Counted from the first letter of the stretch, positions 25,605-35,395 are shown. The stretch: 64,000 nt of DNA from Vibrio genomosp. F10 str. ZF-129 (GCF_000287055.2 NZ_AJYQ02000018.1:56248-120247), one strand, 5' to 3'. Program-made: numbers and translations. The notes: generated by a model from the sequence alone, not told the origin.

Positions 25605-25690
25605 AGAAAGTAATGGCAGCAAGCAATGTTAGAAAGTAATGTTAGAAATCAATGTTAGAAAGCACTGGTACCAAGCAGTGGTAGAAAGGA
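25605..25690. repeat. 13-bp tandem repeat, about 6.5 copies
   Basis: Six units of 13 bp based on AGAAAGTAATGTT (AGAAAGTAATGGC, AGCAAGCAATGTT, AGAAAGTAATGTT, AGAAATCAATGTT, AGAAAGCACTGGT, ACCAAGCAGTGGT), then AGAAAGGA. It lies after the PL17 terminator and before the chemoreceptor promoter. The unit resembles the 16-bp repeat at 5905-5952. Confidence 0.85.
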
Positions 25691-25835
25691 GGGATATTTT
25701 TCTTTTTTTGACGGTTAGATATCAACATATTGGATGAGGTCTCAACCATGAGATTCAAAATATCTATATGTCATGGTTTTAGCTACTATACTACCCGTTG
25801 CACTGCCGAAAGATACTATTGCTAAGGAAATTTAA

Positions 25836-27455
25836 ATGATGAGCGTATTACAAAAATACAAGGTAAAAACCAAGCTGATGGGCTTGGTTGCTATTGCCGC
25901 TACGCTGATGTTATTGACGACGGTTTTTCATTTGCATCAAACCTATCAAACGGATATTTCCGATCGGAAATCCGCGATGAAAGAGCAAGTCAAGGCGGCG
26001 GTGAGTTTGGTTCAGTACTATTCCAACAAGTACCCCAATGACCAAGAGCGAGCACAAACAGAAGCTAAGCTTGCATTGGAATCGATGCGCTTTGAGGGAA
26101 ATAATTATTTTTGGATCGTTGATACTGATAACACCTTGATAATGCACCCCCTGCGTAAGACTCAAGAGGGTCAATCGATGCAATCGGTCACTGATGCTTC
26201 GGGAAAACAGCATTGGTTAGAAATGACTACGATTGGTCGTGGGGTTGGGGAAGGTTTCTTGACTTACGCTTGGGTAGCCCCTAGTGGTGAAACTTCGGAA
26301 AAAGTCTCTTACGTAGAAAACTTTACTCAATGGAACTGGGTGATAGGGACAGGGGTTCACCTTCTCGATATTGAGTCACGTTTTATGGAGAACACTATCG
26401 GGCAGGTAGGAAAAATTGCGGTTGTTTTGGTGCTCCTTATTGTTTTCGGTATTATGATTGCCAACGATATCTGCCAACCGTTAAGTACTTTGATCGCTAG
26501 AGTGAAAAAGCTCGAAGAAGGGGATCTTACTCAAGATTTCACCATAACTCGAAAAGATGAAATTGGTGAAATATCAGCCGCACTGCACTCGGCTTCTCAA
26601 GCCATTAGATCAACGCTAAAAACGGCGAGTGAAAGCACAGAGCAGTCCATTGCCATGAGTGGCACGATCGCGGCTGCCACAGAGCAATGGTCGCACTCCA
26701 TTACCGATCAACACCAACAGTTAGCGCAGTTATCTGAGGCGATGGAAGAAATGAATTCAACCATCAATGAAGTGGCCCATAATGCAGAAACTGCTTCAAC
26801 GTCCACATCTGAAATTAACGGTCAGGTGGTATCTAGCCATCAGTTAATGAATAAAGCACTTGAATCAATTCATAATGTATCAAAAGGTATTCAAATCTCT
26901 GATGCTCGAGTGGGTGAGCTAAAAGTGGGTGTCGATGAAATTGGTAATGTTACGCAGGTTATTCAAGGTGTATCAGAGCAAACGAATCTGTTGGCGCTCA
27001 ATGCCGCTATTGAGGCGGCACGTGCTGGAGAACAAGGCCGAGGTTTTGCCGTTGTGGCTGACGAAGTGCGAAGCTTAGCCAGCCGAACGCAGCAGTCAAC
27101 GATCGAAATTCAAGAAACCATTAACAAGCTTGATGAGAGCAGCATGAGATCGGTTCAATCGATGTCAGAATGTACTACGCAGACCCAGGTGTGTGTAGAA
27201 AATACAGAGCAAATTCAAGTGGCATTAGAGCAAATCTCAACGCTCGTTTCCCACGCTAACGATATGATCATGCAAGTCGCTACTGCGACAGAGCAACAAG
27301 GGGCCGTGACGGGGGAGATAAATACAACGGTGACCAATATTCACAACGCAGCAGATGAAATCAGCCAGGGCGCTCAGCATTTAACTTCTGAGAGCTATGC
27401 TCTAAATGAAACAGCGACGGCGCTTGGTAAACAGCTTAAACACTTTATTGTTTAG
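25836..27455 (+). CDS. Methyl-accepting chemotaxis protein with single Cache domain
   Basis: A 539-residue chemoreceptor. TM1 is at about residues 14-32. A periplasmic sCache_2-type sensor covers about 35-190 ([35 protein letters not shown]). TM2 is at about 192-210, then HAMP (about 213-265) and a long signalling coiled coil. The hairpin tip [32 protein letters not shown] marks CheA/CheW contact. AAGGAAA precedes two adjacent ATGs, and the second is equally possible. Such Cache receptors often sense small organic acids. Its place next to the lyases makes sensing of an alginate-derived compound possible, but it has no visible regulon operator. Confidence 0.93.
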   Translation: MMSVLQKYKVKTKLMGLVAIAATLMLLTTVFHLHQTYQTDISDRKSAMKEQVKAAVSLVQYYSNKYPNDQERAQTEAKLALESMRFEGNNYFWIVDTDNTLIMHPLRKTQEGQSMQSVTDASGKQHWLEMTTIGRGVGEGFLTYAWVAPSGETSEKVSYVENFTQWNWVIGTGVHLLDIESRFMENTIGQVGKIAVVLVLLIVFGIMIANDICQPLSTLIARVKKLEEGDLTQDFTITRKDEIGEISAALHSASQAIRSTLKTASESTEQSIAMSGTIAAATEQWSHSITDQHQQLAQLSEAMEEMNSTINEVAHNAETASTSTSEINGQVVSSHQLMNKALESIHNVSKGIQISDARVGELKVGVDEIGNVTQVIQGVSEQTNLLALNAAIEAARAGEQGRGFAVVADEVRSLASRTQQSTIEIQETINKLDESSMRSVQSMSECTTQTQVCVENTEQIQVALEQISTLVSHANDMIMQVATATEQQGAVTGEINTTVTNIHNAADEISQGAQHLTSESYALNETATALGKQLKHFIV

Positions 27456-27487
27456 ACTATTGTTTAGACGTGAGTTGTTAATCGATC

Positions 27488-27515
27488 AGCGAGCCTATGT
27501 GGCTCGCTTTTTGTT
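27488..27515 (+). terminator. Terminator after chemoreceptor
   Basis: AGCGAGCC and GGCTCGCT arms around TATGT, followed by a T run, 32 bp after the stop. Confidence 0.88.
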
Positions 27516-27634
27516 TCCCAATGAATAAATGAACCTGAAGAGAGAGGAAGCCACCTTATTTGTTATACTCTCTTCAAATCATGACAAGAACCCTCTTGAA
27601 ATGGTCATTCCAAGTTAGAAAGGAAATGTTATCA

Positions 27635-29233
27635 ATGGCTGTGCTTCAACACATTCGTGTCACTTTGTTTTTCGTCGCTACCCTTACCGGATGCGCATCA
27701 CTTCCTGAAAAAGTGTCTCACTCAACAGTGCAGGTGGTTAGCCCGCAAAGCAGCACATTGTCTCAGATGAGTGATGTCTACCAGTTAGCGCAACCCAACA
27801 TTGGAATGAGTGCAGTGTCGGTTCTTGATACGGGATGGGACGCATTGGCCCATAGGTTAGCACTCATTGAAACTGCAGAGCACAGTATCGATATTCAATA
27901 TTACATATGGAACTCCGATGTTTCTGGCCGTTACTTGGCAAGCCGCTTGGTGGCAGCGGCAGAACGTGGGGTAAAAGTTCGCTTGATGTTGGATGATATC
28001 AACCTGAATGAACGAGAAGACTTGTTGACCACACTCGATTCTCACCCAGATATAGAGATCCGCATTTATAATCCAGCGCCAAGTCGTGGCGGCGTAACAA
28101 AGATGGTGAGTGTATTGGGGGATTTCTCTCGCTTAAATCGCCGTATGCACAATAAATCATTCACGGTTGATGGGGCTCTGTCAATTGTGGGGGGACGAAA
28201 TATTGGCGATGAGTATTTTGACCTTTCTGATGACATTAACTTTCGTGACCGAGACGCTCTGGTCATGGGCGCTGTGGTCGCGGATATAGAGGATAGTTTT
28301 GCCCAATACTGGAACAGCGACTGGTCGTACCCAGTTAATTTGCTAGGGGGGGAAGCCACCGTTGATTTTGCTGAACTGAATGATTCTAAAGATTTAGCTG
28401 AGCTTACGGGTTTTGGTGAGATAGAAGTGCCGCTCTATTCAGACTATCCAGCCTTACCTGAAGGCAATTCTAAACCTGACGACAATCCAGAGGGAAACAA
28501 GGCGGCGAAAACGTTGCTGAACGAGACAATGGAGCAAATGAGCTGGGTTAAGGCTCAGTATGTGTCGGACCGCCCGGTTCCTGTTGACGAAACCAACACC
28601 AACCAACCAAAGGCGACGGCGCGATTCATGGCCCAATTGGCTGAGCAATCAGAGCACGAAATATTATTGGAGTCTGCCTATTTGATCTTCGATGAGTCGC
28701 AGCTAAAAACGTCACAAATGTTGACGAGTCAAGGTGTCGTAATCAAAGCGTTAACCAATTCCATGGCATCAAATGATCTGCTCACCAACCATTCCGGCTA
28801 CGCGGGTCGACGGTTAGATATACTAGAAAGTGGTGTCCAGTTGTATGAGTTGAAGCCCGATAGCACATTGTGTGAGATGTCTACCAGGGATTCGTCTAAA
28901 TGCGCGCCATCAGCGCCTTATGGGCTTCACACCAAATCAGCAGTATTTGACAGAAAAATAGCCACTATCGGCTCATTTAACTTTAATTTACGCTCAACGT
29001 ATCTTAATACTGAGTCTCTGCTCGTGATCGACAATAAAGATCTCGCTAAACGCTTAGCAGAAGCGATGGATCAGACGATGAACGAAGACCACAGTTGGCG
29101 CGTAAATCTTGAGAGTGGCGAAGTACGCTGGCACTCTGGTTCAGAAAGTTGGGATAGCGAACCAGAAACGGGCCGATGGGAGCGAGTGAAGTCTCGTTTT
29201 TTACAGCTGTTACCGATTGAGAAATACTTGTAA
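27635..29233 (+). CDS. Phospholipase D-family lipoprotein (ClsC-like)
   Basis: A 532-residue PLD-superfamily protein. The N terminus is a lipoprotein signal with lipobox LTGC (Cys20), so it is membrane-anchored in the periplasm. Two HKD motifs are visible: HNKSFTVDGALSIVGGRNIG and HTKSAVFDRKIATIGSFNF, both with the following Gly/Ser-Asn element. Members resemble cardiolipin synthase C and transfer phosphatidyl groups. The start at 27635 is preferred because AAGGAAA lies upstream and it places the lipobox at the right distance. The frame extends 25 codons further upstream but without a signal sequence. Confidence 0.9.
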   Translation: MAVLQHIRVTLFFVATLTGCASLPEKVSHSTVQVVSPQSSTLSQMSDVYQLAQPNIGMSAVSVLDTGWDALAHRLALIETAEHSIDIQYYIWNSDVSGRYLASRLVAAAERGVKVRLMLDDINLNEREDLLTTLDSHPDIEIRIYNPAPSRGGVTKMVSVLGDFSRLNRRMHNKSFTVDGALSIVGGRNIGDEYFDLSDDINFRDRDALVMGAVVADIEDSFAQYWNSDWSYPVNLLGGEATVDFAELNDSKDLAELTGFGEIEVPLYSDYPALPEGNSKPDDNPEGNKAAKTLLNETMEQMSWVKAQYVSDRPVPVDETNTNQPKATARFMAQLAEQSEHEILLESAYLIFDESQLKTSQMLTSQGVVIKALTNSMASNDLLTNHSGYAGRRLDILESGVQLYELKPDSTLCEMSTRDSSKCAPSAPYGLHTKSAVFDRKIATIGSFNFNLRSTYLNTESLLVIDNKDLAKRLAEAMDQTMNEDHSWRVNLESGEVRWHSGSESWDSEPETGRWERVKSRFLQLLPIEKYL

Positions 29234-29267
29234 AAATCAGGGCATAAATCTAAGCCATGAGCCATAT

Positions 29268-29302
29268 TTTGGATTTCAACATTGTTTGGGATTTCAATAT
29301 TG
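29268..29302. repeat. Two-copy 17/18-bp direct repeat
   Basis: TTTGGATTTCAACATTG is followed directly by TTTGGGATTTCAATATTG, in the gap between the PLD and dadA genes. Confidence 0.8.
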
Positions 29303-29415
29303 AGGGCTGACTAACAGATACTGCGTACGGGGCAGGCACAAGTATTAGGCCGCATAAAACTATCGAGCTAGCCCTCAGTTTATTGAGTTTTTATTACTTT
29401 TATTACGTTTTTTGC

Positions 29416-30669
29416 TTAGAGGTAGCGCTGCATACTCAGATCATGGTGCTCAATTTGAGGTGTTTTACTGCTGATAATATCAGCGATTAACTGCCCAGAA
29501 CCACACGCCATTGTCCAGCCTAACGTACCGTGACCGGTATTAGTGAACAGGTTTTTAATGGGTGTTTTTCCAATCACAGGGGTACCGTCTGGGGTCATTG
29601 GCCTTAAGCCTGTCCAGTATTGAGCCTGCTCAAAATCACTCACATCAGGGAACAGATCATTCACTACGCGATTAATGGTGGCTTTTCTCTTTTCGGGAAT
29701 TGACAGGTCGAAGTCGGTCAATTCGGCTGTCCCCGCAATTCTTAAACGATCCTCAAATCGAGTAATGGCGACTTTATAAGTTTCGTCCATAACGGTTGAC
29801 TGTGGAGCATGTTCAACGTGATCAATGGGTAATGTTAGCGAGTAACCTTTCACGGGGTAAGTCGGTAATTGAATGCCAAGTGGGGCGAGCAATTTGGCTG
29901 AGTAACTCCCGCAAGCGACAACATAATGATCGGCTTGTAACGAGCCAATACTGGTTTCAACCGATTCAATGGCCCCGTTTTTTGGGGTTAAGGAATGAAT
30001 GTCAGTATCAAAATGGAAGTGAACGCCAGCTTGCTTAGCCAGTTCAGCCAGCTGTTGGCAGAAAAGAAAGCAGTCTCCGGTTTCGTCATCAGGTAAATGT
30101 AATCCCCCCACGATTTTATCTTTCACTCGCTTGAGCGCGGGCTCTTTTTCGATGCAACCTTGGGTATCAAGCAAAGAAAATTGAGTATGACTCTTCTTAA
30201 GCAAAGCCATGTCTTTCTCGATAGCGATAAGCTGTTTAGAGTTTCTAAAGACTTGCAGTGTTCCGAGTTGACGGCCCTGATACTGGATGTCGGTATGAGT
30301 TCTTAGCTCACCTAGGCAGGTTCGGCTATAATTCGCCAAGCGCAGCATTCTTGATTTGTTGGTGTTGTAATGTGAAGCGCTGCAATTCTTGAGCATTTTG
30401 CTTGCCCAAGAGAGCATCGCGGGTGAAAGGCTTGGTTTTATTTTGAGTGGGGCATGTTCTTGCATTAGCCATTGAATCGCTTTAATAGGGATTCCGGGTG
30501 CTGCCCACGGTGATGAATAGCCGTAAGATATCTGACCGGCATTGGCAAAGCTGGTTTCTTTCCCACATTCTGATTGTCTGTCGACAACGGTTACCGAGTG
30601 TCCTTGAAGGGAGAGGTACCATGCACTTGTCAGCCCTATTACACCGCCACCTAATACAATTACTTTCAT
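29416..30669 (-). CDS. dadA: D-amino acid dehydrogenase
   Basis: A 417-residue FAD-dependent membrane-associated dehydrogenase that converts D-amino acids to 2-oxo acids, passing electrons to the respiratory chain. The N-terminal dinucleotide motif VIVLGGGVIGLTSAWYLS, the ETSFANAGQISYGYSSPWAAPG flavin/substrate segment and the C-terminal TGLRPMTPDGTPVIG with NTGHGTLGWTMACGSG are typical of DadA. AAGGAAAT precedes the ATG. It is divergent from a LysR regulator gene across 101 bp and sits in a cluster with a PLP racemase and a DgcN-like protein. Confidence 0.93.
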   Translation of the reverse strand: MKVIVLGGGVIGLTSAWYLSLQGHSVTVVDRQSECGKETSFANAGQISYGYSSPWAAPGIPIKAIQWLMQEHAPLKIKPSLSPAMLSWASKMLKNCSASHYNTNKSRMLRLANYSRTCLGELRTHTDIQYQGRQLGTLQVFRNSKQLIAIEKDMALLKKSHTQFSLLDTQGCIEKEPALKRVKDKIVGGLHLPDDETGDCFLFCQQLAELAKQAGVHFHFDTDIHSLTPKNGAIESVETSIGSLQADHYVVACGSYSAKLLAPLGIQLPTYPVKGYSLTLPIDHVEHAPQSTVMDETYKVAITRFEDRLRIAGTAELTDFDLSIPEKRKATINRVVNDLFPDVSDFEQAQYWTGLRPMTPDGTPVIGKTPIKNLFTNTGHGTLGWTMACGSGQLIADIISSKTPQIEHHDLSMQRYL

Positions 30670-30770
30670 TACATTTCCTTCTTGTCAGTTGGCGCTAGTT
30701 TGTGTGTTTTACAAATCGCTAACAATCGATAAGAATTAACAACAGTGTATAGAAATTCTAAAGGCTGATA

Positions 30771-31697
30771 ATGAAGTACCTGAAAAGCAATATGGCTTCC
30801 GCATTGATGACGTTTGTTGAAGTCGGTAGACGGGGCAGTTTAACCGGCGCAGCGAAAGCAAAGTGTTTAACGACAGGAGCAATTAGCCAACAACTTCTTC
30901 AACTTGAAAATAACCTAGGCGTGCGATTAGTTGACCGACATTCCCGTGGCGTCACCTTGACGGAAGCTGGGCAATTGTTGCACCGAGTCGCGTCCTCAAG
31001 CTTTCAAGATATTGATACCGCGCTGGCGAGTTTACAAGCCCATTCCGTGGGCTCTTCAGAAGTAAGATTAAAACTCACACCGTCATTTGCTTTTAAATGG
31101 CTAGTCCCGAGACTAGAAGGGTTTCATCGTTTATACCCAGACATTCAGGTACAAATCTATGCGGAAGGTGCCCTAGTAGACCATACTTCGCAAGATTTCG
31201 ATGTTGTGATCGATTATGGCCCGATACCTTATCGTGACTCTCGTGCTGAACTGTTGTTAGAAGAAAAGCTGATTCCCGTCATGAGCCGACATTATTTGGA
31301 TAAACACAATTTATCTAAAGGGCAGCCGATGGAATCAACAAGCTGGTCTAGCGTTACCTTGTTGCATGATGCGCTGCCCTGGCCGGAAGCGATCAGACAG
31401 CATGAATGGAAGTATTGGGCGGAAAAAAATGGCCTAACGACACCCGTCGATAAAGGCCATTTCTTCAATCGAACCGATATGGCGATGTCAGCCGCGGAAG
31501 CTGGGGTTGGCATTGCAATGGCAAGAGAGGCCTTGATCCAAGATGAGTTATCTAGCGGCCGACTGGTTGCGCCGTTTCCTACGATTAATGCAGAAGCTGG
31601 GTATTTTCTTATTGCTCATACTCAATCGGCAGCAGCGCAGTACTTTACTCAGTGGGTGCGCTCTCAAGTGTCTGAATCAACGCTTAAGGAGGCTTAG
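30771..31697 (+). CDS. LysR-family regulator (GcvA-like), probable dadA regulator
   Basis: A 308-residue LTTR. The winged HTH is at about residues 12-70 (GRRGSLTGAAKAKCLTTGAISQQLLQLE), followed by a GcvA/AmpR-like effector domain (SFAFKWLVPRLEGFHRLYPDIQVQ; FDVVIDYG). AAAGGCTG precedes the ATG. It is divergent from dadA and converges with the PLP racemase gene (16 bp between stops), so it probably regulates D-amino-acid use. An inverted repeat AGAATT/AATTCT (30732-30737 and 30754-30759) in the divergent gap is a possible binding site. Confidence 0.92.
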   Translation: MKYLKSNMASALMTFVEVGRRGSLTGAAKAKCLTTGAISQQLLQLENNLGVRLVDRHSRGVTLTEAGQLLHRVASSSFQDIDTALASLQAHSVGSSEVRLKLTPSFAFKWLVPRLEGFHRLYPDIQVQIYAEGALVDHTSQDFDVVIDYGPIPYRDSRAELLLEEKLIPVMSRHYLDKHNLSKGQPMESTSWSSVTLLHDALPWPEAIRQHEWKYWAEKNGLTTPVDKGHFFNRTDMAMSAAEAGVGIAMAREALIQDELSSGRLVAPFPTINAEAGYFLIAHTQSAAAQYFTQWVRSQVSESTLKEA

Positions 31698-31713
31698 ATT
31701 CCATTGGAATGGG

Positions 31714-32808
31714 CTAATGAAAAATGGCACGTTGACGACAATCAAAGCGGTTATTAAATACTTTTAGGATATGCCGAGAGGAAAGAGAAGATAAAAGCGC
31801 ACTGTAATCGAGAGTGAACGTGACCTTTTGTCCGACATATAATGGAACGTCTGACGTTTCAACGAGCAAGTGATCACTGGTAGATGAAGTTATTGTTATA
31901 CCTAGTGGTGCACCAAGACCTGTCACGCATACATCTTGACGACCCAAAGCAAGAATGGCCTGTGAAACCATTCCTTTGTTAGGAATCGAGTCTTTCTCTC
32001 CAAACGCGTTCGTGCTTCTGGTGCCCCAGGGTAACGAAGGTTTCGTTTTAGATTCGATCACTTCGGCGGTTAATGTGATTGCATCGGTATGCAGCCCTTC
32101 AATTTGGTTTTGATCTAACGGAACACAACCAAGGAAAATGGCTTCTCCTATACGAAGGTTATTGATTCGAGTATTGCCGGTATGATTAAGAGCCCAATTG
32201 ATAGATGCCGAATTTCCACCTGATACAATATCGAGCGTGATCCCAAAGGTCGCTTCGATCTCATCGGCAAGGCTGGACAGAAGCGCCATTTTTTGATCGT
32301 CAGGAGCAATACCATAACGACAGGCCAGATTCGCCCCAACTCCTCTTATGATAATATTGGGTAGGGAAATGATCTTACGGACAAAACCCATAACGCGATT
32401 TGGCATGATGCCTTCTCTCAGATCGCCCAGTTCGACCATGATAGCAATGCCATGATGAATGTTGGCTTTCTTTGCGGCTTTGGCAAGCCTCTGAATGACA
32501 ATGACTTCCGTGTTAAAGCTGACATCACAGCCTCTTACAATACTGTCTACTTGGCTTAGCATAGGCGTGCGGATTAACATTGTCGGTACAGAAATACCCG
32601 ATTGCGTCATTCTTTGGATGTTTTCGATTCTAGAATCAGCAAACATTGTCGCCCCAGCATCTACAAGCGTTCTAGCGATAATAGGATGCCCTAGGAAGAC
32701 TTTCGTAACCGGCGTCACGGATATGCCCTTTAAAGCAAGTTGAGAAATAAGGCGCAGTGCATTGTGATGGATTTTGTAACAGTCGATGTTTAATTTGGGG
32801 TACTTCAC
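31714..32808 (-). CDS. Alanine/ornithine racemase-type PLP enzyme
   Basis: A 364-residue fold-type III PLP enzyme. The N-terminal segment KLNIDCYKIHHNALRL and the Schiff-base Lys in GISVTPVTKVFLG match the alanine/ornithine racemase group, which differs from cell-wall alanine racemase. NSASINWAL and the beta-domain GEAIFLG fit too. The substrate is unknown. The start is GTG and overlaps the TGA of the upstream gene (GTGA), so translation is coupled to the DUF1611 protein. Confidence 0.85.
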   Translation of the reverse strand: MKYPKLNIDCYKIHHNALRLISQLALKGISVTPVTKVFLGHPIIARTLVDAGATMFADSRIENIQRMTQSGISVPTMLIRTPMLSQVDSIVRGCDVSFNTEVIVIQRLAKAAKKANIHHGIAIMVELGDLREGIMPNRVMGFVRKIISLPNIIIRGVGANLACRYGIAPDDQKMALLSSLADEIEATFGITLDIVSGGNSASINWALNHTGNTRINNLRIGEAIFLGCVPLDQNQIEGLHTDAITLTAEVIESKTKPSLPWGTRSTNAFGEKDSIPNKGMVSQAILALGRQDVCVTGLGAPLGITITSSTSDHLLVETSDVPLYVGQKVTFTLDYSALLSSLSSRHILKVFNNRFDCRQRAIFH

Positions 32809-34043
32809 CCTTTTGCTGCCGGTTTGCTCGAAACATGCTGACGGACTAACATTTTCTGACAGTTCAACAAAGGGTAGGCTGACAGTATGATATCTAGAAG
32901 TTGTTCAGTGGGCTGGGATAACGCATCCGTCACAGGTATCCCTAGCTTGTTCGAAATGCCACTGATTGCAGTAAGTATTTCATCAGAAGACATCCCTTCG
33001 TGGTTAAGCGTGATGCCAATAACGGATGTGTCTGAAAAGGTTTCGATAAGGTTTATTTCTGACGCTAATGTAGGCATTGGCATGCTAGGGAAATCGCTAC
33101 GATGCGAGCGTTTTGGTGCATGTTGCAAAATAACGCCCGTTGGGCAACTGCCACGTAATATAAATGCACTTGTTGAAAACGCAGGGTGGCTTAGGGCTCC
33201 TTGTCCTTCAATGATGATGATGTCTGGGTGCTCCGTTTCGTACGCTTTGACAATCACTGACTCTAATTCACCCGCGCAGAATTGAGAAGGGACGGCATCG
33301 AGTGCCACGCAATAGGGCGCGCCTTGCATGATGCCTGTTTGCCCAGTGGCAATCATGACGACATTCAGCCCAGTTTGTCTTAATTCATTAGCCAATATTG
33401 TTGCGGTCGTGCGCTTGCCTAGTGCGCAGTCGGTACCCAGCACAGCGATTCTTGGGCACTTTACTTGGTGTATTTTTCCACTGAAGGTTTGCAGTTCTTC
33501 TTTATTTTTAGGTTTGCGAATATCGAGTATCTCGACATTGTTCTTTATGCTTGCTGCTAAAAAAATGGGGTCGTCTGTTAGAAACTCATGCAGTCCGTTG
33601 ACGATACTCATCTTCAGCGACATTGCGTTTAAAATGATGTACTTTTCTCGATCAGATAAAAGCCCGCTTGATGGCGCTATTCCAAAAATGAAGTAATCAG
33701 GCGGGGTACTGACTTGAAGTAGAGCTTCGTCCACATTTGCAACAATGGGAATGCCGTTTTTCGCATCATCAAGGACTTCACCGGAATCCAAACCTGCGCA
33801 GCTACTGTCAATTATCGATAAGATTCGATAATTGTGTGAGTGCCTGACTAATCCATTTGCCGTTTTTCCGTCAATTTTCCCGAAGTTACCTTCGCAATAA
33901 ACAATCGCAGTAGGCAGGATGGAATTGACTTGATGACGAATTGGCGTCCAAGGCTTGGAGCATAATAAATGGTTGTCTATGTCTGTTTCTTCTGTTCGAG
34001 TCAGTTGGAAGATTTTTCTTAATTTCTGTGTTGTGGTTGACAT
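32805..34043 (-). CDS. DUF1611 family protein, DgcN-like
   Basis: A 412-residue protein. The C-terminal half holds a P-loop-like motif VLGTDCALGKRTTATILANE and IIIIEGQGALSHPAFS, both typical of DUF1611. The N-terminal half (YCEGNFGKIDGKTANGLVRHS) matches the DUF1611 N domain. Family member DgcN of marine bacteria is reported as an N-acetyltransferase in D-glutamate use. The first 45 or so residues look like an extra N-terminal piece. Its partner here is a PLP racemase, not the enolase-type DgcA, so the chemistry may differ. Confidence 0.8.
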   Translation of the reverse strand: MSTTTQKLRKIFQLTRTEETDIDNHLLCSKPWTPIRHQVNSILPTAIVYCEGNFGKIDGKTANGLVRHSHNYRILSIIDSSCAGLDSGEVLDDAKNGIPIVANVDEALLQVSTPPDYFIFGIAPSSGLLSDREKYIILNAMSLKMSIVNGLHEFLTDDPIFLAASIKNNVEILDIRKPKNKEELQTFSGKIHQVKCPRIAVLGTDCALGKRTTATILANELRQTGLNVVMIATGQTGIMQGAPYCVALDAVPSQFCAGELESVIVKAYETEHPDIIIIEGQGALSHPAFSTSAFILRGSCPTGVILQHAPKRSHRSDFPSMPMPTLASEINLIETFSDTSVIGITLNHEGMSSDEILTAISGISNKLGIPVTDALSQPTEQLLDIILSAYPLLNCQKMLVRQHVSSKPAAKG

Positions 34044-34552
34044 GGTTACAGCCTTGTCTTTAAGGCTTAGGAGGGCGACTAAGGAGTGCCGAGATGCGAG
34101 TTCGGAAAGGAAAAGAAGTCCCTACTAAGCGGTAGGGAGAATGATCACCGTAACATACTTACTGGATTCTTGTTGGGTTTTATCATTGGGCATTCTACAA
34201 TCGACTCGAAATGAGGTTGGATGCATAACGTTTGAACATCATGAATCAGAATGTTTAAAATACATTTCTTTATATAAAGAGTGGTCAAATAAAGCTAGAT
34301 TAGAAGACCAAGACATTGAGTATGGCATTATACAAAGTGGTCATGAACCGGTTGCTAAGAATTACCAACAACGGCCCGCTGGACTGTGAGTGACTTTTGT
34401 TATGTCTGATGTTGATCCGAATTTATAAAAAAGCGGTTGTTTAGTCGATGTATCGTCACCATTTTGATTTTGTAGAGCTAAGCCGAAATCGAGAACACAC
34501 CAGTCGTTAGGCGACCATCTTAACAATCACATCAACGGGGTATTGATAAACC
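34044..34552. other. Spacer between DUF1611 and RDD genes
   Basis: A divergent 509-bp gap. It should contain both promoters. On the minus strand a short hairpin (TCCCTAC/GTAGGGA, about 34123-34137) lies in the DUF1611 leader. Only the weak ORF at 34141-34389 is open. No RNA family was recognised. Confidence 0.4.
34141..34389 (+). CDS. Weak hypothetical ORF
   Basis: An 82-codon frame with no recognised domain (contains CITFEHHESECLKYISLYKE). A GGGAG lies too close to the ATG to be a good ribosome site. It is the only open frame in the 509-bp gap between the DUF1611 gene and the RDD gene. It may be a small protein, a remnant or chance. Confidence 0.25.
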   Translation: MITVTYLLDSCWVLSLGILQSTRNEVGCITFEHHESECLKYISLYKEWSNKARLEDQDIEYGIIQSGHEPVAKNYQQRPAGL

Positions 34553-35029
34553 ATGGAAAATGAACAGTTGGAATACGCTGGCTTTTGGGTCAGAGTTGGG
34601 GCAGCGTTAATTGATACGTTATTGCTGTTACTCATTACAATGCCGTTGTTGTATTGGATATATGGAGAGTATATTTTCACCTCAGATGATTTCATCGTTG
34701 GAGGTTGGGATTTTTTGATCAGTTGGGTTTTGCCATTTATAGCCACTGTGCTGTTTTGGGTGTATCGTTCGGCAACACCAGGGAAAATTGCGTTCAAACT
34801 GCAAGTTGTGAATGCCGACACTGGATTGCCATTAACGCCAGGTAAATCAGCGTTACGATACGTAGCTTACTACGTCAGTATTATACCTCTTTGTCTTGGC
34901 TTCATATGGGTTGCATTTAGCAGCAAAAAACAAGGTTGGCATGATTTGATCGCCAAAACCGTGGTGGTTAGAACACCGAGAGCAGGAATCGACCCTGTTA
35001 ACTTTAGTAAACGCCGTGAATATGAATAG
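34553..35029 (+). CDS. RDD-family membrane protein
   Basis: A 158-residue inner-membrane protein of the RDD family. The motif region is WVRVGAALIDTLLLLLI (with R-D-like spacing), a second segment is WVLPFIATVLFWVYRSATPGK, and a third helix is at about residues 112-125. SATPGKIAFKLQVVNADTG is the usual conserved loop. Function is unknown, and some members act as ion/proton exchangers. The ribosome site is weak (GGGG 13 bp upstream). Confidence 0.85.
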   Translation: MENEQLEYAGFWVRVGAALIDTLLLLLITMPLLYWIYGEYIFTSDDFIVGGWDFLISWVLPFIATVLFWVYRSATPGKIAFKLQVVNADTGLPLTPGKSALRYVAYYVSIIPLCLGFIWVAFSSKKQGWHDLIAKTVVVRTPRAGIDPVNFSKRREYE

Positions 35030-35143
35030 AAGGCTCAGTAATTACTGGGGTTTATTTTTATTGGGCTATTTTTATGTATTAAAAGGCGAGCGTTGATGCT
35101 CGCCTTTTTGCATTTAACGTATCGTGCTTTTACCCAAATAAGA

Positions 35144-35395
35144 TTAGGCTGACGTGGCGGCCAAAGCGGTTAAATCGGCTTGTGAATAGGAGTCGGCTCG
35201 TGGCCCTTCGGCAATTAAATCGATCACATGAAAGTTGGCCAGGTCGCCAAGTTCCGTGGTTAGGTAACGCCTGAAAGCCTGTTCGTTCGGCCATTTTCCG
35301 CGGACGATGTAGCCGTCTTCTTTATCAAAGTCTCCGGTTTCAAAAAATGAGAAATCCGTCATTCCAATATTATGGCAATACAATACGAGATACAT
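35144..35395 (-). CDS. Small hypothetical protein downstream of DEAD-box helicase
   Basis: An 83-residue soluble protein with no family I recognise (YLVLYCHNIGMTDFSFFETG; YIVRGKWPNEQAFRRYL). AGGAT lies 5 bp before the ATG, inside the 20-bp gap after the helicase stop, so it is probably co-transcribed with the helicase. The alternating strand and aromatic pattern could fit a small dimeric alpha/beta fold, but this is a guess. Confidence 0.65.
   Translation of the reverse strand: MYLVLYCHNIGMTDFSFFETGDFDKEDGYIVRGKWPNEQAFRRYLTTELGDLANFHVIDLIAEGPRADSYSQADLTALAATSA

Larger units (their letters stand above)
25490..25835. other. Spacer between PL17 pair and chemoreceptor
   Basis: A 346-bp gap holding the PL17 terminator, the 13-bp tandem repeat, and an AT-rich stretch (25690-25830) that should contain the chemoreceptor promoter. 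No TNGTNNNACNA operator was seen there. No ORF of note. Confidence 0.5.

Noticed and set aside
34380..34515. Possible integron attC remnant (GTTAGGC near 34505 with upstream AACAACGGCCC)
   Set aside because: No matching RYYYAAC partner site upstream, no integrase, no array of cassettes; a 7-mer match is not enough.
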